DNA of 64,000 nt from Pectobacterium punjabense (GTDB lineage: Bacteria > Pseudomonadota > Gammaproteobacteria > Enterobacterales > Enterobacteriaceae), in assembly GCF_012427845.1 (NCBI RefSeq), contig NZ_CP038498.1, forward strand, positions 1,426,001-1,490,000, read 5' to 3'. Of this stretch, positions 38,455 through 49,118 are shown in pieces. A program made the position numbers and the translations under genes. The notes under the pieces were generated by a model, which did not search any database, was not told the DNA's origin, and was given only the letters and a program-made list of their open reading frames with translations. Position 1 is the first letter of the stretch; each line of letters starts with the position of its first letter.

Positions 38455-38937
38455 ATGAATAAACTAGCCCGCTATTACCGCGAGTTAATGGCTTCAGTTA
38501 CAGCCCGGCTGAACAACGGTGAACGCGATCTTGATAGTCTGGTGCAGAGCGCCCGCAAAACCCTGCTGGAAGGCTCGGAGCTGACGCAGAAAGAAATAGA
38601 ACAGGTGATTCAGGCTGTTCAGCGCGATCTGGAAGAGTTTGGCCGCAGCTATAGTGAAAGTCAGGATGAATTCACCGACAGTGTTTTTATGCGAGTGATT
38701 AAGGAAAGTTTGTGGCAGGAACTGGCGGATATTACGGATAAAACGCAGCTAGAGTGGCGTGAGATCTTCAAAGATGTGAATCATCACGGGGTGTACCACA
38801 GCGGTGAAGTGGTGGGGCTAGGTAATTTGGTGTGTGAGAACTGCCATCATCATATTGCATTCTACACGCCGGAGGTTTTGCCACTGTGCCCGAAATGCTC
38901 GCATGACCTGTTCCACCGCCAGCCGTTTCAACCGTAG
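38455..38937 (+). CDS. ybeL: Zinc-ribbon protein YbeL (DUF1451)
   Basis: A 160-aa protein with a helical N-terminal region (NKLARYYRELMASVTARL) and a C-terminal zinc ribbon: CENCHHHIAFY and CPKCSHDLF supply the two Cys pairs. Matches E. coli YbeL, which is also divergent from leuS. A very strong AGGAGG ribosome binding site precedes it. Function unknown. Confidence 0.94.
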   Translation: MNKLARYYRELMASVTARLNNGERDLDSLVQSARKTLLEGSELTQKEIEQVIQAVQRDLEEFGRSYSESQDEFTDSVFMRVIKESLWQELADITDKTQLEWREIFKDVNHHGVYHSGEVVGLGNLVCENCHHHIAFYTPEVLPLCPKCSHDLFHRQPFQP

Positions 38938-39253
38938 GGCTGTAGGGCTGTAGGAGCAGTAAATAAGCTGCCTTACGGCATATTAAGATTTTTGGCAAAC
39001 CGATTTACAGAACGAGAACGGTGATAATGGGATAGAAGAGTAAAGCGTTTGCGCCATGGACAAAAGCGTCAGGAACGCTTTTGAACGTCGCTTGCGACTG
39101 CCCTGCAAGGGTGAATCTCAGGGATGATATTCATATCTGCGCAATCCGAGCTTACACGGATGTACTTGCAGCGTCTTTACGATCTACCCATTACCACCGC
39201 TCGACGCGCTTTACCAGTCAGCAGCGTGCCTTGCGGCACGCTGTATCTGATTA
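38938..39253. other. Intergenic region with short repeats between ybeL and gltL
   Basis: Starts with tandem GTAGGGCT copies (38932-38951). At 39061-39110 lies a segment with AGGAACGCTTTTGAACG that resembles a second copy near 47354, suggesting a dispersed repeat. No gene is supported. Confidence 0.5.
39222..39243 (-). terminator. Hairpin downstream of gltL
   Basis: CAGCGTGCC and GGCACGCTG pair around a four-base loop, ten bases past the gltL stop. It lacks a T run, so it may be an mRNA-stabilising end rather than an intrinsic terminator. Confidence 0.55.
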
Positions 39254-39982
39254 TTAATGCAGGATTTTCGCCAGGAAGTCTTTCGCGCGTTCAGACTGTG
39301 GGTTGTTGAAGAAATCATCCTTGCGGGTGTCCTCAACGATTTTGCCCTCATCCATAAAGATCACGCGGTGCGCCACTTTACGGGCAAAGCCCATTTCATG
39401 GGTGACGACCATCATGGTCATACCTTCCTGCGCCAGTTCAACCATAACGTCCAGTACTTCGTTGATCATCTCTGGATCAAGTGCGGATGTCGGTTCGTCA
39501 AATAACATCGCGATAGGGTCCATACATAGCGCGCGCGCGATGGCGACACGCTGTTGCTGACCACCGGAAAGCTGCCCTGGGTATTTGTTGGCGTGCGCCG
39601 CCAGCCCCACACGTTCTAACAGCTTCTGCGCTTTAGCTTTGGCGTCTTCACGCTTACGTTTCAGCACTTTCACCTGCGCGAGCGTCAGGTTCTCGATAAT
39701 CGACAAGTGTGGGAACAGTTCAAAGTGCTGGAACACCATCCCGACTTTGGAACGTAACTGGGCCAGATTGGTTTTTTTATCGTTAACAGCAGTGCCATTG
39801 ACGGTAATTTCACCTTTCTGAATCGGTTCCAGACCATTTACGGTTTTGATCAGGGTTGATTTACCCGAGCCAGAAGGCCCGCAGACGACCACAACTTCAC
39901 CTTTTTTTACTTCTGTGGAGCAGTCGGCTAGCACCTGAAATTGGCCGTACCATTTAGAAACATTTTTCAGGGAAATCATCAA
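39254..39982 (-). CDS. gltL: Glutamate/aspartate ABC transporter ATPase
   Basis: A 242-aa ABC ATPase of the polar amino-acid class. Walker [10 protein letters not shown] (~36), Q-loop, signature LSGGQQQRV (~133), Walker [14 protein letters not shown] (~155) and switch VTHEMGFA. Energises GltIJK uptake of glutamate and aspartate. Overlaps gltK by four bases. Confidence 0.97.
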   Translation of the reverse strand: MMISLKNVSKWYGQFQVLADCSTEVKKGEVVVVCGPSGSGKSTLIKTVNGLEPIQKGEITVNGTAVNDKKTNLAQLRSKVGMVFQHFELFPHLSIIENLTLAQVKVLKRKREDAKAKAQKLLERVGLAAHANKYPGQLSGGQQQRVAIARALCMDPIAMLFDEPTSALDPEMINEVLDVMVELAQEGMTMMVVTHEMGFARKVAHRVIFMDEGKIVEDTRKDDFFNNPQSERAKDFLAKILH

Positions 39983-40653
39983 ACCGTCCTTTTTTTCAGG
40001 TAACTGACCAGCATTGAGGCAGTAATGCTGAAGAGAAAATAAATGAACCCAGCAAATAGGATCATTTCAACTTGTGTTCCGTCACGCTCGCCGATGGTTG
40101 AGGCGGTACGGAAGAAATCAGCGAGGCTGAGTACGTAAACCAGTGAGGTATCCTGAAACAGGACAATACCTTGCGTCAGCAACAGCGGCACCATGGCGCG
40201 GAATGCCTGTGGCAAAATAACCAGCTTCATGGATTGCCAGTGCGTCATTCCTAATGCTAACGCCGCGGAAGATTGACCGCGTGACACGCTGAGGATACCC
40301 GCACGAATGATTTCAGAATAATAGGCTGCCTCGAACAGCGAGAAGGCTACCATAGCTGAAATCAGTCGAATATCGGTTTTCGGCGATAGCCCAAGCACAT
40401 TTTGTAATAAGCTAGGAACCACCAGATAGAACCACAGCAGAACCATGACGAGTGGAACGGAGCGGAACAGGTTCACATACAGCTTGGCAAACCAACTGAT
40501 AGGCTTGATCGGCGACAGGCGCATTACCGCCAGAATCGTGCCCCAGACAATCCCGAAGACCACCGCCGTTAGCGTAATTTTGAGTGTGACGACCATCCCC
40601 TGAATCAGGTACGGCATGCTTGGCCCAATTGAGCTCCAGTCAAATTCATGCAT
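39979..40653 (-). CDS. gltK: Glutamate/aspartate ABC transporter permease GltK
   Basis: A 224-aa inner-membrane permease with about five helices. The EAA loop that contacts the ATPase reads [24 protein letters not shown]. Forms a heterodimeric channel with GltJ, encoded three bases upstream. Confidence 0.96.
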   Translation of the reverse strand: MHEFDWSSIGPSMPYLIQGMVVTLKITLTAVVFGIVWGTILAVMRLSPIKPISWFAKLYVNLFRSVPLVMVLLWFYLVVPSLLQNVLGLSPKTDIRLISAMVAFSLFEAAYYSEIIRAGILSVSRGQSSAALALGMTHWQSMKLVILPQAFRAMVPLLLTQGIVLFQDTSLVYVLSLADFFRTASTIGERDGTQVEMILFAGFIYFLFSITASMLVSYLKKRTV

Positions 40654-40656
40654 GAT

Positions 40657-41397
40657 TTATTTGCTCCCCATATTGCCCGGCAAACGGGTTTTTCGCTCAA
40701 CGACCTGCATAATCAACATAATGATGGCATTGATGCCAACGTACGCCAGCGTGATGGCGGTAAAGGATTCATACGCGTGGGCGGAATAGTCCAGCAGTTT
40801 CCCTGCCTGTGCTGCCATATCAACCAGACCAATCGTGGAAGCGATGGCCGAGTTTTTTACCAGGTTCAGCATCTCTGAGGTCAACGGCGGAACAATCACA
40901 CGGTACGCATTCGGTAGTAATACATAGCGGTAGGTTTGCGGCAACGTCAAGCCCATTGCTAGCCCGGCGGCTTTCTGGCCGCGTGGTAGCGATTGAATCC
41001 CTGCACGCACCTGCTCACAAACGCGCGCTGCGGTGAAGAGCCCCAGACAAATCATCGATGACAGGAAAAATTGAATATTGGGATCTAGCTCGGCTTTAAA
41101 CCACATACCGATGTTGACGGGAAGCAGCTCGGGAACCACCAGATACCAGGTAAAGAACTGGACAATCAGTGGGACGTTACGAAATAGTTCGACGTAGCAG
41201 GTGCCAATGCCCGCAAGAAAACGATTTGGGACGGTACGCAGGATTCCAAATAAAGAACCAATAAGAAAGGCGATAATCCAGGCACAGATAGATAATGTGA
41301 CGGTGACTTGCAGACCGGACAAAATCCACCCGAGGTAGGTTGTGTTGCCGAAGGGGGCGGCTTGTAGAAATATGCCCCAGTTCCAATCTATTGACAT
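40657..41397 (-). CDS. gltJ: Glutamate/aspartate ABC transporter permease GltJ
   Basis: A 246-aa permease with about five to six membrane helices; EAA loop REQVRAG-like CEQVRAGIQSLPRGQKAAGLAMG at ~143-165. Closely similar to E. coli GltJ. Separated from gltI by 219 bp that contain an attenuating hairpin, which would lower membrane-component expression relative to the abundant binding protein. Confidence 0.96.
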   Translation of the reverse strand: MSIDWNWGIFLQAAPFGNTTYLGWILSGLQVTVTLSICAWIIAFLIGSLFGILRTVPNRFLAGIGTCYVELFRNVPLIVQFFTWYLVVPELLPVNIGMWFKAELDPNIQFFLSSMICLGLFTAARVCEQVRAGIQSLPRGQKAAGLAMGLTLPQTYRYVLLPNAYRVIVPPLTSEMLNLVKNSAIASTIGLVDMAAQAGKLLDYSAHAYESFTAITLAYVGINAIIMLIMQVVERKTRLPGNMGSK

Positions 41398-41409
41398 AAC
41401 GAACTCCGG

Positions 41410-41600
41410 TAAAAAAAGGGTAGCGAAGCTACCCTGAAGATTGATGAGCGGCCATATTCCCGTTCTGTTTCAAACTACAGGTGTATTGTTTATTTTCCTG
41501 TTTATCGAAATTTCTCGGGGCAACATGTGATGGGGAACGACCATCAGATGCCTGTCTGTCCTGCCACGAATCAGCAATCAGAGGGCAGATAGCTCTGCCC
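41410..41600 (-). ncRNA. sroC: Candidate SroC-like RNA / attenuator between gltI and gltJ
   Basis: In E. coli and Salmonella the gltI-gltJ spacer yields the sRNA SroC, a sponge for GcvB. Here the same position has a GGGCAGA/TCTGCCC hairpin just after gltI and, at the other end, GGGTAGC-TTC-GCTACCC followed by seven T, an intrinsic terminator and the natural SroC 3' end. The internal sequence was not aligned, so identity rests on position and structure; the 5' end is approximate. Confidence 0.5.
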
Positions 41601-41616
41601 TTATTCTCATTATTAA

Positions 41617-42513
41617 TTAGTTTAGTGCTTTGTCATTTGGCGCTTTGAACAGCGCTTTCATTTCGTCTGACAGTGCAAAGTTCAGGTTAAGATCTTTTGG
41701 TGGGATCGGTTGTTTGAACCAGCGATCGAACCATTTTTCAGCTTCACCGGAGGTCTGAACTTCAGCGATGGTGTCATCAACCAGCTTCTTGAATTGCGGA
41801 TCGTCTTTACGCAACATACAGCCGTAGGCTTCTTCAGACTGCGCTTTGCCGACGATATCCCACTGATCGGCGTTTTTCGCTTTCGCACGTTCGCCTGCCA
41901 ACAGCGCATCATCCATCATAAAAGCGACAGCGCGGCCGCTTTCCAGCGTACGGAAGGAGTCGCCATGGTCTTTCGCACTGATGATACGCATTTTCAGCTG
42001 TTTTTCTTCATTCAGCTTGTTCAGCAGAACTTCAGAGGTGGTGCCGGAAGTCACTACGACGGTTTTACCCGCTAGATCCGGGAAGTCTTTTACGCCGGAA
42101 TCTTTTTTGGTTAACAGACGCGTACCGACCACGAAAATGGTGTTAGAGAACGCGGCTTGTTTCTGACGTTCCAAGTTGTTAGTCGTTGAACCACATTCAA
42201 AATCAAAGGTACCGTTCTGCAACAGTGGGATACGGTTCTGAGAGGTGATAGGGAGTAGCTTGACCTGCAGATTAGGCGCATCCAGTTTTTTCTTAACCGC
42301 TTCGACAATTTTGTCAGAGTAGGCTTGAGAGTAGCCGACCACTTTTTGCGTGTTGTCATAGTAAGAAAAAGGCACGGACGATTCGCGGTGTCCAATGACG
42401 ATCACGCCATTATCTTTGACCTTTTTCAATGTACCGGCCAGATCTTCAGCCTGAGCTACGCTGGCGGCGGTGCCAAGCAGAAGCAGTGATAATGCCAGTT
42501 TACGCATTTGCAT
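41617..42513 (-). CDS. gltI: Glutamate/aspartate periplasmic binding protein
   Basis: A 298-aa type II solute-binding protein. A Sec signal peptide (KLALSLLLLGTAASVAQA, ~4-22) precedes the mature start EDLAGTLKKVKDNGVIVIGHRESSVPFSYYD. GSTTNNLERQKQAAFS and VTSGTTSEVL form the ligand-binding lobe contacts typical of the family. AAGGGG lies eight bases before the ATG. It is the first gene of gltIJKL. Confidence 0.97.
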   Translation of the reverse strand: MQMRKLALSLLLLGTAASVAQAEDLAGTLKKVKDNGVIVIGHRESSVPFSYYDNTQKVVGYSQAYSDKIVEAVKKKLDAPNLQVKLLPITSQNRIPLLQNGTFDFECGSTTNNLERQKQAAFSNTIFVVGTRLLTKKDSGVKDFPDLAGKTVVVTSGTTSEVLLNKLNEEKQLKMRIISAKDHGDSFRTLESGRAVAFMMDDALLAGERAKAKNADQWDIVGKAQSEEAYGCMLRKDDPQFKKLVDDTIAEVQTSGEAEKWFDRWFKQPIPPKDLNLNFALSDEMKALFKAPNDKALN

Positions 42514-42869
42514 GTTCTAACCCCTTTGCTGTCGTTATATACCTGTCATCTTCAAGTCAACATTGTCTTCAAGCTAACATCGTATTGCTGTATCACTCAT
42601 AATGCTTTGCGACTTCTTTGTGATAACGCTGCACCGTTAAAGCGCGAAGTTACTGTCTATACAGTTAAAAAGTAGCTGATTGTAAATAGATTGAAATGGG
42701 AATGTTTGTTTTTTGCGATATCCGCCGCACCAAATAGCAGCAATGTCAGAAGGTGGCACCAATTTGGTGCGTTACTTGCCCCGTAAGAGAGCTTTACGCC
42801 GACGTAATATCCAAAAAAATACAGAAACAACCCTTTACAGGGTAATAAGAGGCAAATACCGTGCCAGAA
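42514..42869. promoter_or_regulatory. Region upstream of gltI
   Basis: About 356 bp holding the gltI promoter region. TATACCTGTCATCTTCAAG near 42537 looks like a decayed ERIC end. AT-rich tracts lie around 42660-42720. No gene is supported. Confidence 0.4.
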
Positions 42870-42896
42870 ATAAAAAAAGGCATGCAAAAGCATGCC
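42870..42896 (-). terminator. Rho-independent terminator of lnt
   Basis: On the minus strand GGCATGC-TTTT-GCATGCC is followed by TTTTTTTA, 24 bp beyond the lnt stop. Confidence 0.93.
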
Positions 42897-42920
42897 CTTA
42901 GGGATGTGAAGAGGGGCGGG

Positions 42921-44450
42921 TTATCGGCGACGCGAACCGAAGAAAACGGCAGCAACGCCGCCCAGTAACGTAATGATCCAGAGCGGCCAGGAACCGAAGC
43001 GCGCATAAGGCGTTATCCCCGTTGCTGGCACGACCTGCGTATCCAGCACTGCACGCGTGAACTGCGGCAGACTGGCGCTGACTTTGCCATCTGGCGTAAT
43101 CACCGCTGTGACGCCGTTGTTGGTACTACGAACCAGAGGACGGCCTAATTCCAGCGCACGCATGCGTGCCATCTGGAAATGCTGCCACGGGCCGATTGAG
43201 TGGCCGAACCACGCGTCGTTCGAGATGGTCAACAGCATATCGGTGTCTGGCCGGAAGTTATCTCGTACCTGTTGCCCTAAGATGATTTCATAACAAATAG
43301 CGGCATTAAGCTTGAAGCCATGCACAGAAAGCTGCGGCTGAACGTAGTCTCCGCGGCTGAACGATGACATGGGGAGATCGAAGAACGGTGCCAACGGACG
43401 TAACAACGTTTCCAGCGGGACAAACTCGCCAAAAGGTACCAGATGGTTTTTGTTGTAGCGATTCGTCGTGGGGTAGTTGTATGGCTCTTTGTCGCCGAGT
43501 ACGATAATTGAGTTATAGAAATCGGTCTTATTACCATCACGTCGGATATCAACGATACCCGTAATCAGGCTGCTATTACGACTACGTAGAATATCGTCAA
43601 TCTGCTTTAAATAAGCGTTCTGACGGCTTTCAATATCAGGAATTGCCGTTTCCGGCCAGATAACGATAGGTGCCTTGTCCATATAAGGCAGACTGTTATC
43701 CAGATAGATCCTCAGCGTGTTCAACAGCTCGTTTTGTTCCCACTTCATGGCCTGCGGGATATTACCTTGTACCAACGCGACATTAACGGCGCGTTCTGGT
43801 TGCAGGGTGTACCACTGCACGCTGCGTAGCGGCCATGATAAAACGAAAACACCGATAGCAATGGCCGCTGGTGCGATTTTTCGCTGATTGATAGCGTAAA
43901 CGAGTAGCCCACTGAGGCTCATCAAGAGGAAGGTAATGGTGTCGATACCCAGAATAGGCGCGATACCTTTTAGCGGCCCGTCAATTTGGCTGTAGCCGAA
44001 TTGCAGCCACGGAAAGCCAGTGAGCACCCAGCCTCGCAGAAATTCGGTTAATTGCCAGAGCACAGGGGCGGCAAGCGCCAGACGCCACAGCGTGGCTTTC
44101 GGCCACAGGCGTGAGAGCAGGGCAGAAAACAGCAGAGGATAGAGTGACAAATAGGCGGCGAGCAGAATGACCAGGGCAACATTGACAGGGCCTGGCATCC
44201 CGCCGAATTGCGCGATACTGACGTAAACCCAGTTTACGCCGCTGCCGAACAGACCTAACCCCCAGCAAAACCCTATCCAGGCTGACTGGCGACTCGTGCG
44301 GTTGAGCGTCAGTGCCTGTAGCCCCATGAGCGAGATAATCGCCGCAGGCCAGAAATCAAAGGGAGAAAATGCCAGCGTGCCACAGGCACCAAATAAGAGC
44401 GCCAGCAGGGCTTTAACCTGCTGGCGTTGTAGAAAAGAAGCGACAACCAT
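42921..44450 (-). CDS. lnt: Apolipoprotein N-acyltransferase
   Basis: A 509-aa inner-membrane enzyme that adds the third acyl chain to lipoproteins. The N-terminal half has about six helices; the periplasmic nitrilase-like domain holds the Glu-Lys-Cys triad in [18 protein letters not shown] and ICYEIILG. The ATG at 44450 gives the E. coli-like start and lies seven bases after corC; the open frame extends 30 codons upstream into corC without support. Confidence 0.96.
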   Translation of the reverse strand: MVVASFLQRQQVKALLALLFGACGTLAFSPFDFWPAAIISLMGLQALTLNRTSRQSAWIGFCWGLGLFGSGVNWVYVSIAQFGGMPGPVNVALVILLAAYLSLYPLLFSALLSRLWPKATLWRLALAAPVLWQLTEFLRGWVLTGFPWLQFGYSQIDGPLKGIAPILGIDTITFLLMSLSGLLVYAINQRKIAPAAIAIGVFVLSWPLRSVQWYTLQPERAVNVALVQGNIPQAMKWEQNELLNTLRIYLDNSLPYMDKAPIVIWPETAIPDIESRQNAYLKQIDDILRSRNSSLITGIVDIRRDGNKTDFYNSIIVLGDKEPYNYPTTNRYNKNHLVPFGEFVPLETLLRPLAPFFDLPMSSFSRGDYVQPQLSVHGFKLNAAICYEIILGQQVRDNFRPDTDMLLTISNDAWFGHSIGPWQHFQMARMRALELGRPLVRSTNNGVTAVITPDGKVSASLPQFTRAVLDTQVVPATGITPYARFGSWPLWIITLLGGVAAVFFGSRRR

Positions 44451-44457
44451 TGCCAAA

Positions 44458-45336
44458 TTATTCTTCCAATTTTGGTTGAGGAGCATTGTCAGGGATTCTG
44501 ACATGAACTTGAATAATACGGCGACTGTCTGCCATCGCAACCTTAAACAGGTAACCTTCTATGTCGATGGTTTCGCCACGAGCAGGAAGATGGCCGAAAG
44601 ACTGCATGACCAAGCCGCCGATGGTGTCAACTTCATCATCACTAAACCGTGTGCCGAAAGCTTCGTTAAAATCTTCGATATCGGTTAACGCACGGACGGT
44701 GTAAGTCTGGCGATTAAGCTGACGAATATCTCTGTCTTCTTCATCGTCGTATTCGTCTTCAATTTCGCCGACGATCAGCTCAAGGATATCTTCGATTGTG
44801 ACCAGACCGGATACGCCACCAAATTCATCAATGACAATCGCCATGTGATAGCGCAATGAGCGGAACTCATTCAGCATTCTATCAACGCGTTTACTTTCCG
44901 GCACAACAACGGCTGAACGCAGGACTTTATCCATACTGAAGGGCTCGGAGTCGCTACGCATAAACGGCAGCAAATCCTTGGCCATCAGGATACCTTCAAT
45001 ATGGTCTTTATCTTCGCTAATGACGGGGAAACGAGAGTGGGCGGATTCGATAATCACGTCCAGGCACTCTTCCAGCGTTTGATCGAGCTTGAGCGTAATC
45101 ATCTGCGAGCGAGGGATCATGATGTCGCGTACACGCTGGTCGGCGATATCCATGACGCCTTCGAGCATATCTCGCGTTTCAGGATCGATCAGTTCATTCT
45201 GTTCGGAATCACGAATCAGAGTGAGTAAACCGTTACGATCTTTTGGCTCGCCGTGAAAAAGCTGATTAAGAATAAGAGAAAAGAAGCCCTTTTTGGGACT
45301 GGGTGCATCGCTGTTTTGAGAATGGTCGTCGCTCAT
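44458..45336 (-). CDS. corC: CNNM-associated CBS-domain protein CorC (YbeX)
   Basis: A 292-aa cytoplasmic protein with a CBS pair ([47 protein letters not shown]) and a C-terminal CorC/HlyC transporter-associated domain. Linked to magnesium/cobalt homeostasis and ribosome-related phenotypes in E. coli. It precedes lnt directly, but a full ERIC element separates it from ybeY, unlike the tight spacing in E. coli. Confidence 0.95.
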   Translation of the reverse strand: MSDDHSQNSDAPSPKKGFFSLILNQLFHGEPKDRNGLLTLIRDSEQNELIDPETRDMLEGVMDIADQRVRDIMIPRSQMITLKLDQTLEECLDVIIESAHSRFPVISEDKDHIEGILMAKDLLPFMRSDSEPFSMDKVLRSAVVVPESKRVDRMLNEFRSLRYHMAIVIDEFGGVSGLVTIEDILELIVGEIEDEYDDEEDRDIRQLNRQTYTVRALTDIEDFNEAFGTRFSDDEVDTIGGLVMQSFGHLPARGETIDIEGYLFKVAMADSRRIIQVHVRIPDNAPQPKLEE

Positions 45337-45449
45337 GCGTTTTAATTAACATCACTCTTGTTAAGGAATTATTGCCAGCCGTTGGAATCGACACTGCGGC
45401 TGACGTGGAGCAAACAGAATAAGTACCCGACATCTTCCCGATCTCGGGC

Positions 45450-45576
45450 TATACCCGTCATACTTCAAGCTGCATGTGTGTTGGCTTTCCTCACTCACCC
45501 AGTCACTTACTGGTGTAAGCTTCTGGGATTCGTTGTGTCGCCGCCTTCCTGCAACTCGAATTATTTAGGGTCTATA
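45450..45576. repeat. Full-length ERIC element (127 bp)
   Basis: Begins TATACCCGTCATACTTCAAG and ends ATTTAGGGTCTATA. Inside, CACTCACCCAGTCACTTACT and GTAAGCTTCTGGGATTC are the complements of the classic ERIC2 and ERIC1R primer regions. The length is exactly the canonical 127 bp. Confidence 0.92.
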
Positions 45577-45592
45577 CAAAATGTATTTCTAT

Positions 45593-46072
45593 TTATTCGG
45601 TGAGGCCATCTTTTTCTGCAAGGTAAGGATCGGCATAGCCCATACTTTGCATAATCTCGGTTTCCAGCGCTTCCATTTCTTCGGCTTCGCTGTCTTCGAT
45701 ATGGTCATACCCTAGCAGATGCAGGCTACCATGGACAACCATGTGCGCCCAGTGCTCTTCTACGGTTTTTTCCTGCTCTGTAGCTTCACGTTCCACAACC
45801 TGACGGCAGATGATTAAATCGCCAAGCAGAGGAAGTTCGACTTCAGGCGGTGCTTCAAAAGGAAACGACAGCACGTTGGTCGGCTTGTCTTTCCCGCGAT
45901 AGGTGTTATTCAGGTCGCGGCTTTCTGCTTCATCCACGATACGGATGGTGACTTCAGCGACTTCCTGAAACTGCGGCAGAACGCCTTCCAGCCAGCGCTG
46001 AAAGTCTTTCTCTTCCGGTAATCCCTGTGCTTGCTCGCTGGCGATTTGTAAATCGAGAATCACCTGACTCAT
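45593..46072 (-). CDS. ybeY: Endoribonuclease YbeY
   Basis: A 159-aa metal-dependent RNase for 16S rRNA 3'-end maturation and 70S quality control. The zinc motif HxxxHxxxxxH appears as [11 protein letters not shown] (~114-124); [16 protein letters not shown] is also conserved. Overlaps ybeZ by four bases. Confidence 0.97.
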   Translation of the reverse strand: MSQVILDLQIASEQAQGLPEEKDFQRWLEGVLPQFQEVAEVTIRIVDEAESRDLNNTYRGKDKPTNVLSFPFEAPPEVELPLLGDLIICRQVVEREATEQEKTVEEHWAHMVVHGSLHLLGYDHIEDSEAEEMEALETEIMQSMGYADPYLAEKDGLTE

Positions 46073-47127
46073 TTTTGCTCCTGATCTGATGCCGCTGCCT
46101 GCGCTTCACGCTTACGCTGTTCTGCTAAGGCGTCTTTACGTTTCTGTTCGGCATTTTCCCATGCTTCATAGGCATTCACAATCCGTGCGACTACGGGATG
46201 GCGCACTACGTCTTCGCTGTGGAAAAAGTTAAAGCTGATCTCTTCCACATCGGCCAGCACTTCAATGGCGTGGCGTAGGCCGGATTTCAGGTTTTTCGGC
46301 AAGTCGATCTGTGTTACGTCGCCAGTGATGACGGCTTTTGAGTTGAACCCGATGCGCGTCAGGAACATTTTCATCTGTTCGATGGTGGTGTTCTGGCTTT
46401 CATCCAGAATGATAAAGGCATCGTTCAGCGTTCGGCCACGCATGTAAGCCAGTGGCGCAACTTCGATTACGTTGCGTTCGATAAGCTTTTCGACGCGCTC
46501 AAATCCCAGCATTTCAAATAGGGCATCATAAAGTGGGCGCAGGTAGGGATCGACTTTCTGGCTTAGATCGCCAGGCAGGAAGCCCAGCTTTTCACCGGCT
46601 TCGACCGCTGGGCGCGTTAGCAGAATACGGCGAATATCCTGACGCTCCAATGCATCTACGGCGGCAGCGACGGCCAGGTAGGTTTTCCCCGTTCCCGCTG
46701 GACCAACACCGAACGTGATGTCGTGATCGAGGATATTGGCGACATACTGTGCCTGATTCGGCGTGCGCGGTTTGATTACGCCGCGTTTGGTGCGGATATT
46801 GACCACTTTGCCATAGTCAGGAACGTGTTCCGCAGACTGCTCCAGCACGCGGGATTCTTTAATCGCAAGGTGAATTTGCTCAGGATCGATATCACCGATG
46901 ACGCCACGTACCGGTGCTGTATCAACATACAGACGTTGCAGAATATCTGCCGCAGCCTGCGTCAGCAGGCTTTTACCGACCAGTTTGAACTGATTGTCTC
47001 GGCGATTGATTTCGATGCCTAAGCGGCGCTCTAGCTGTTTAATATTGTCATCAAACGGACCGCAAAGGCTGAGTAGGCGTTGGTTATCTGCGGGTTCAAG
47101 GGCAATCTCTTTTGTCGTTACGTTCAA
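46069..47127 (-). CDS. ybeZ: PhoH-like ATPase YbeZ
   Basis: A 352-aa P-loop ATPase that partners YbeY. Walker A is [13 protein letters not shown], Walker [11 protein letters not shown], and the C-terminal tail is charged. I take the TTG at 47127 as start: AGAGG lies about seven bases upstream and the resulting [14 protein letters not shown] aligns with the E. coli N-terminus. An in-frame ATG 48 bp further upstream would add residues with no homologue support. Confidence 0.93.
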   Translation of the reverse strand: MNVTTKEIALEPADNQRLLSLCGPFDDNIKQLERRLGIEINRRDNQFKLVGKSLLTQAAADILQRLYVDTAPVRGVIGDIDPEQIHLAIKESRVLEQSAEHVPDYGKVVNIRTKRGVIKPRTPNQAQYVANILDHDITFGVGPAGTGKTYLAVAAAVDALERQDIRRILLTRPAVEAGEKLGFLPGDLSQKVDPYLRPLYDALFEMLGFERVEKLIERNVIEVAPLAYMRGRTLNDAFIILDESQNTTIEQMKMFLTRIGFNSKAVITGDVTQIDLPKNLKSGLRHAIEVLADVEEISFNFFHSEDVVRHPVVARIVNAYEAWENAEQKRKDALAEQRKREAQAAASDQEQK

Positions 47128-47466
47128 ATTATTCCTCTTGAGCGTTACTGTACGGGCGCTATTCTGCCCATACAAAATGAACGGTTGTCAGACGGCCTGA
47201 TGTGCCCGCCATATGAATGAATTATTCATCGTGAATGCCCGATGGTGCAAGTCACAATAATGATATTGGGATGCCGCTTCGCAAAAGCAAATGTAAGCGG
47301 CATGAAATTGAAACTGACAGAAGGTTATCTCTACCTGCCATAAAAAAACGCAGGGAACGTTTTTCAACGTTGCAAAGCAACGGCCCGAAGGGGCTGCTAT
47401 TCCGGCTTGCCATAAAAAATGGGTGGCAAAGCCACCCACAATACTATTCAAGTGCATCAACATCGA
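47128..47466. other. Region between miaB and ybeZ with repeat and hairpins
   Basis: Holds the ybeZ leader, a repeat-like segment at ~47346-47395 (GGGAACGTTTTTCAACGTTG) similar to one near 39070, and the miaB terminator. No gene is supported. Confidence 0.5.
47413..47440 (-). terminator. Rho-independent terminator of miaB
   Basis: On the minus strand GGGTGGC-TTT-GCCACCC is followed by ATTTTTTA, 26 bp past the miaB stop. Confidence 0.9.
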
Positions 47467-48891
47467 TTACGGCTGGTAGAATCCAACGCCGATCTCGTTC
47501 TCTTTACGGGTACGAGCAATCACGGAAGATGGTGATTCATGTACACGCAGATCCATTTGATCTTCGGTACGCACCACGATGCCACGCAATGAGTTGGTAT
47601 AAACGTCAACGATTTCAACATCGACAAATTTACCGATCATATCTGGCGTGCCTTCAAAGTTGACAACGCGGTTGTTTTCCGTACGGCCAGACAGCTCCAT
47701 CACGCTCTTACGCGAAGTACCTTCTACCAGAATACGCTGGATGGTGCCCAGCATGAGGCGACTAAACCGCATTGCCTGCTGGGTAATACGTTCTTGCAGA
47801 AGGTATAGACGCTGTTTTTTCTCTTCTTCCGGTACATCATCGACCATATCCGCAGCCGGCGTTCCCGGACGAGCGGAATAGACAAAGCTGTAGCTCATGT
47901 CGAAATTCACATCGGCAATCAACTTCATGGTCTGTTCAAAGTCAGCTTGCGTTTCGCCAGGGAAACCGACGATAAAGTCAGAACTGATCAGGATGCCAGG
48001 ACGCGCATTGTGCAGTTTACGGATGATAGCTTTGTATTCCAGCGCGGTATGACGGCGTTTCATCATCGTCAATACGCGGTCAGAGCCGCTTTGTACTGGC
48101 AAATGCAGGAAGCTGACCAGTTCTGGCGTATCTTCATAAACGCTGATTATATCGTCTGTGAATTCAATTGGATGGCTGGTAGTGAAGCGGACACGATCGA
48201 TTCCGTCGATGGCGGCGACCAGGCGCAGCAGCTCGGCAAAAGAGCAGATTTCACCGTCATAGGTTTCGCCGCGATAAGCGTTAACGTTCTGTCCCAGAAG
48301 GTTAACTTCACGTACGCCTTGTGCGGCCAGTTGGGCGATTTCAAATAATACATCATCGCACGGACGGCTGACCTCTTCACCACGGGTATAAGGCACCACG
48401 CAGAATGTGCAATATTTATTGCAGCCTTCCATGATGGAAACGAATGCCGTTGGCCCTTCAGCGCGGGGTTCAGGTAAACGGTCAAATTTCTCGATTTCAG
48501 GGAAGCTGATGTCAACTATAGGGCTACGGGTGCCCTGAACGTGATTAATCATTTCCGGCAGGCGGTGCAACGTTTGCGGGCCAAAAATAACGTCAACGTA
48601 GTGCGCACGTTCACGAATGTGTGCGCCCTCCTGTGAGGCAACGCAGCCACCGACGCCAATAATCAGGTTCGGATTAAGATCTTTCAGCGCTTTCCAGCGA
48701 CCAAGTTGATGGAAGACCTTTTCCTGCGCCTTTTCACGGATCGAACAGGTATTGAGCAGCAGGACATCGGCTTCTTCAGCGATTTCAGTAAGCTCATAGC
48801 CGTGCGTACTTCCCAGTAAATCAGCCATCTTTGATGAATCGTACTCATTCATCTGACAGCCCCAGGTTTTAATATGCAGTTTTTTTGTCAT
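47467..48891 (-). CDS. miaB: tRNA-2-methylthio-N6-dimethylallyladenosine synthase
   Basis: A 474-aa radical-SAM methylthiotransferase acting on A37 of tRNAs reading UNN codons. The N-terminal UPF0004 domain carries the second cluster cysteines ([25 protein letters not shown]). The SAM motif is CNKYCTFC, and a C-terminal TRAM domain follows. Divergent from ubiF, as in E. coli. Confidence 0.97.
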   Translation of the reverse strand: MTKKLHIKTWGCQMNEYDSSKMADLLGSTHGYELTEIAEEADVLLLNTCSIREKAQEKVFHQLGRWKALKDLNPNLIIGVGGCVASQEGAHIRERAHYVDVIFGPQTLHRLPEMINHVQGTRSPIVDISFPEIEKFDRLPEPRAEGPTAFVSIMEGCNKYCTFCVVPYTRGEEVSRPCDDVLFEIAQLAAQGVREVNLLGQNVNAYRGETYDGEICSFAELLRLVAAIDGIDRVRFTTSHPIEFTDDIISVYEDTPELVSFLHLPVQSGSDRVLTMMKRRHTALEYKAIIRKLHNARPGILISSDFIVGFPGETQADFEQTMKLIADVNFDMSYSFVYSARPGTPAADMVDDVPEEEKKQRLYLLQERITQQAMRFSRLMLGTIQRILVEGTSRKSVMELSGRTENNRVVNFEGTPDMIGKFVDVEIVDVYTNSLRGIVVRTEDQMDLRVHESPSSVIARTRKENEIGVGFYQP

Positions 48892-49118
48892 CGACTTGCC
48901 ATTACTCAGTGCGGATAAGAAAGATTCCCCTCATTTGGGGCGGGTATTGTAATCGTTCGCTGGCGTTGTGACCAGTGCCGGAAACTGCGCTGATTTGATA
49001 ACCCCTTACTTTCTATAAAAATGCGGCTTTTCTGAAAAATCTCCCGTAAATCCAGTACACTATTTTCATGCATTTTTACTGGTGTGAATAAACCAGAATC
49101 AGAGGGGATAAAGCCAAT

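Noticed and set aside
42537..42560. Possible ERIC fragment upstream of gltI
   Set aside because: Only about 20 bases resemble the ERIC end and the second half is absent.
45358..45603. 81-codon frame between corC and ybeY
   Set aside because: It is translated ERIC sequence.
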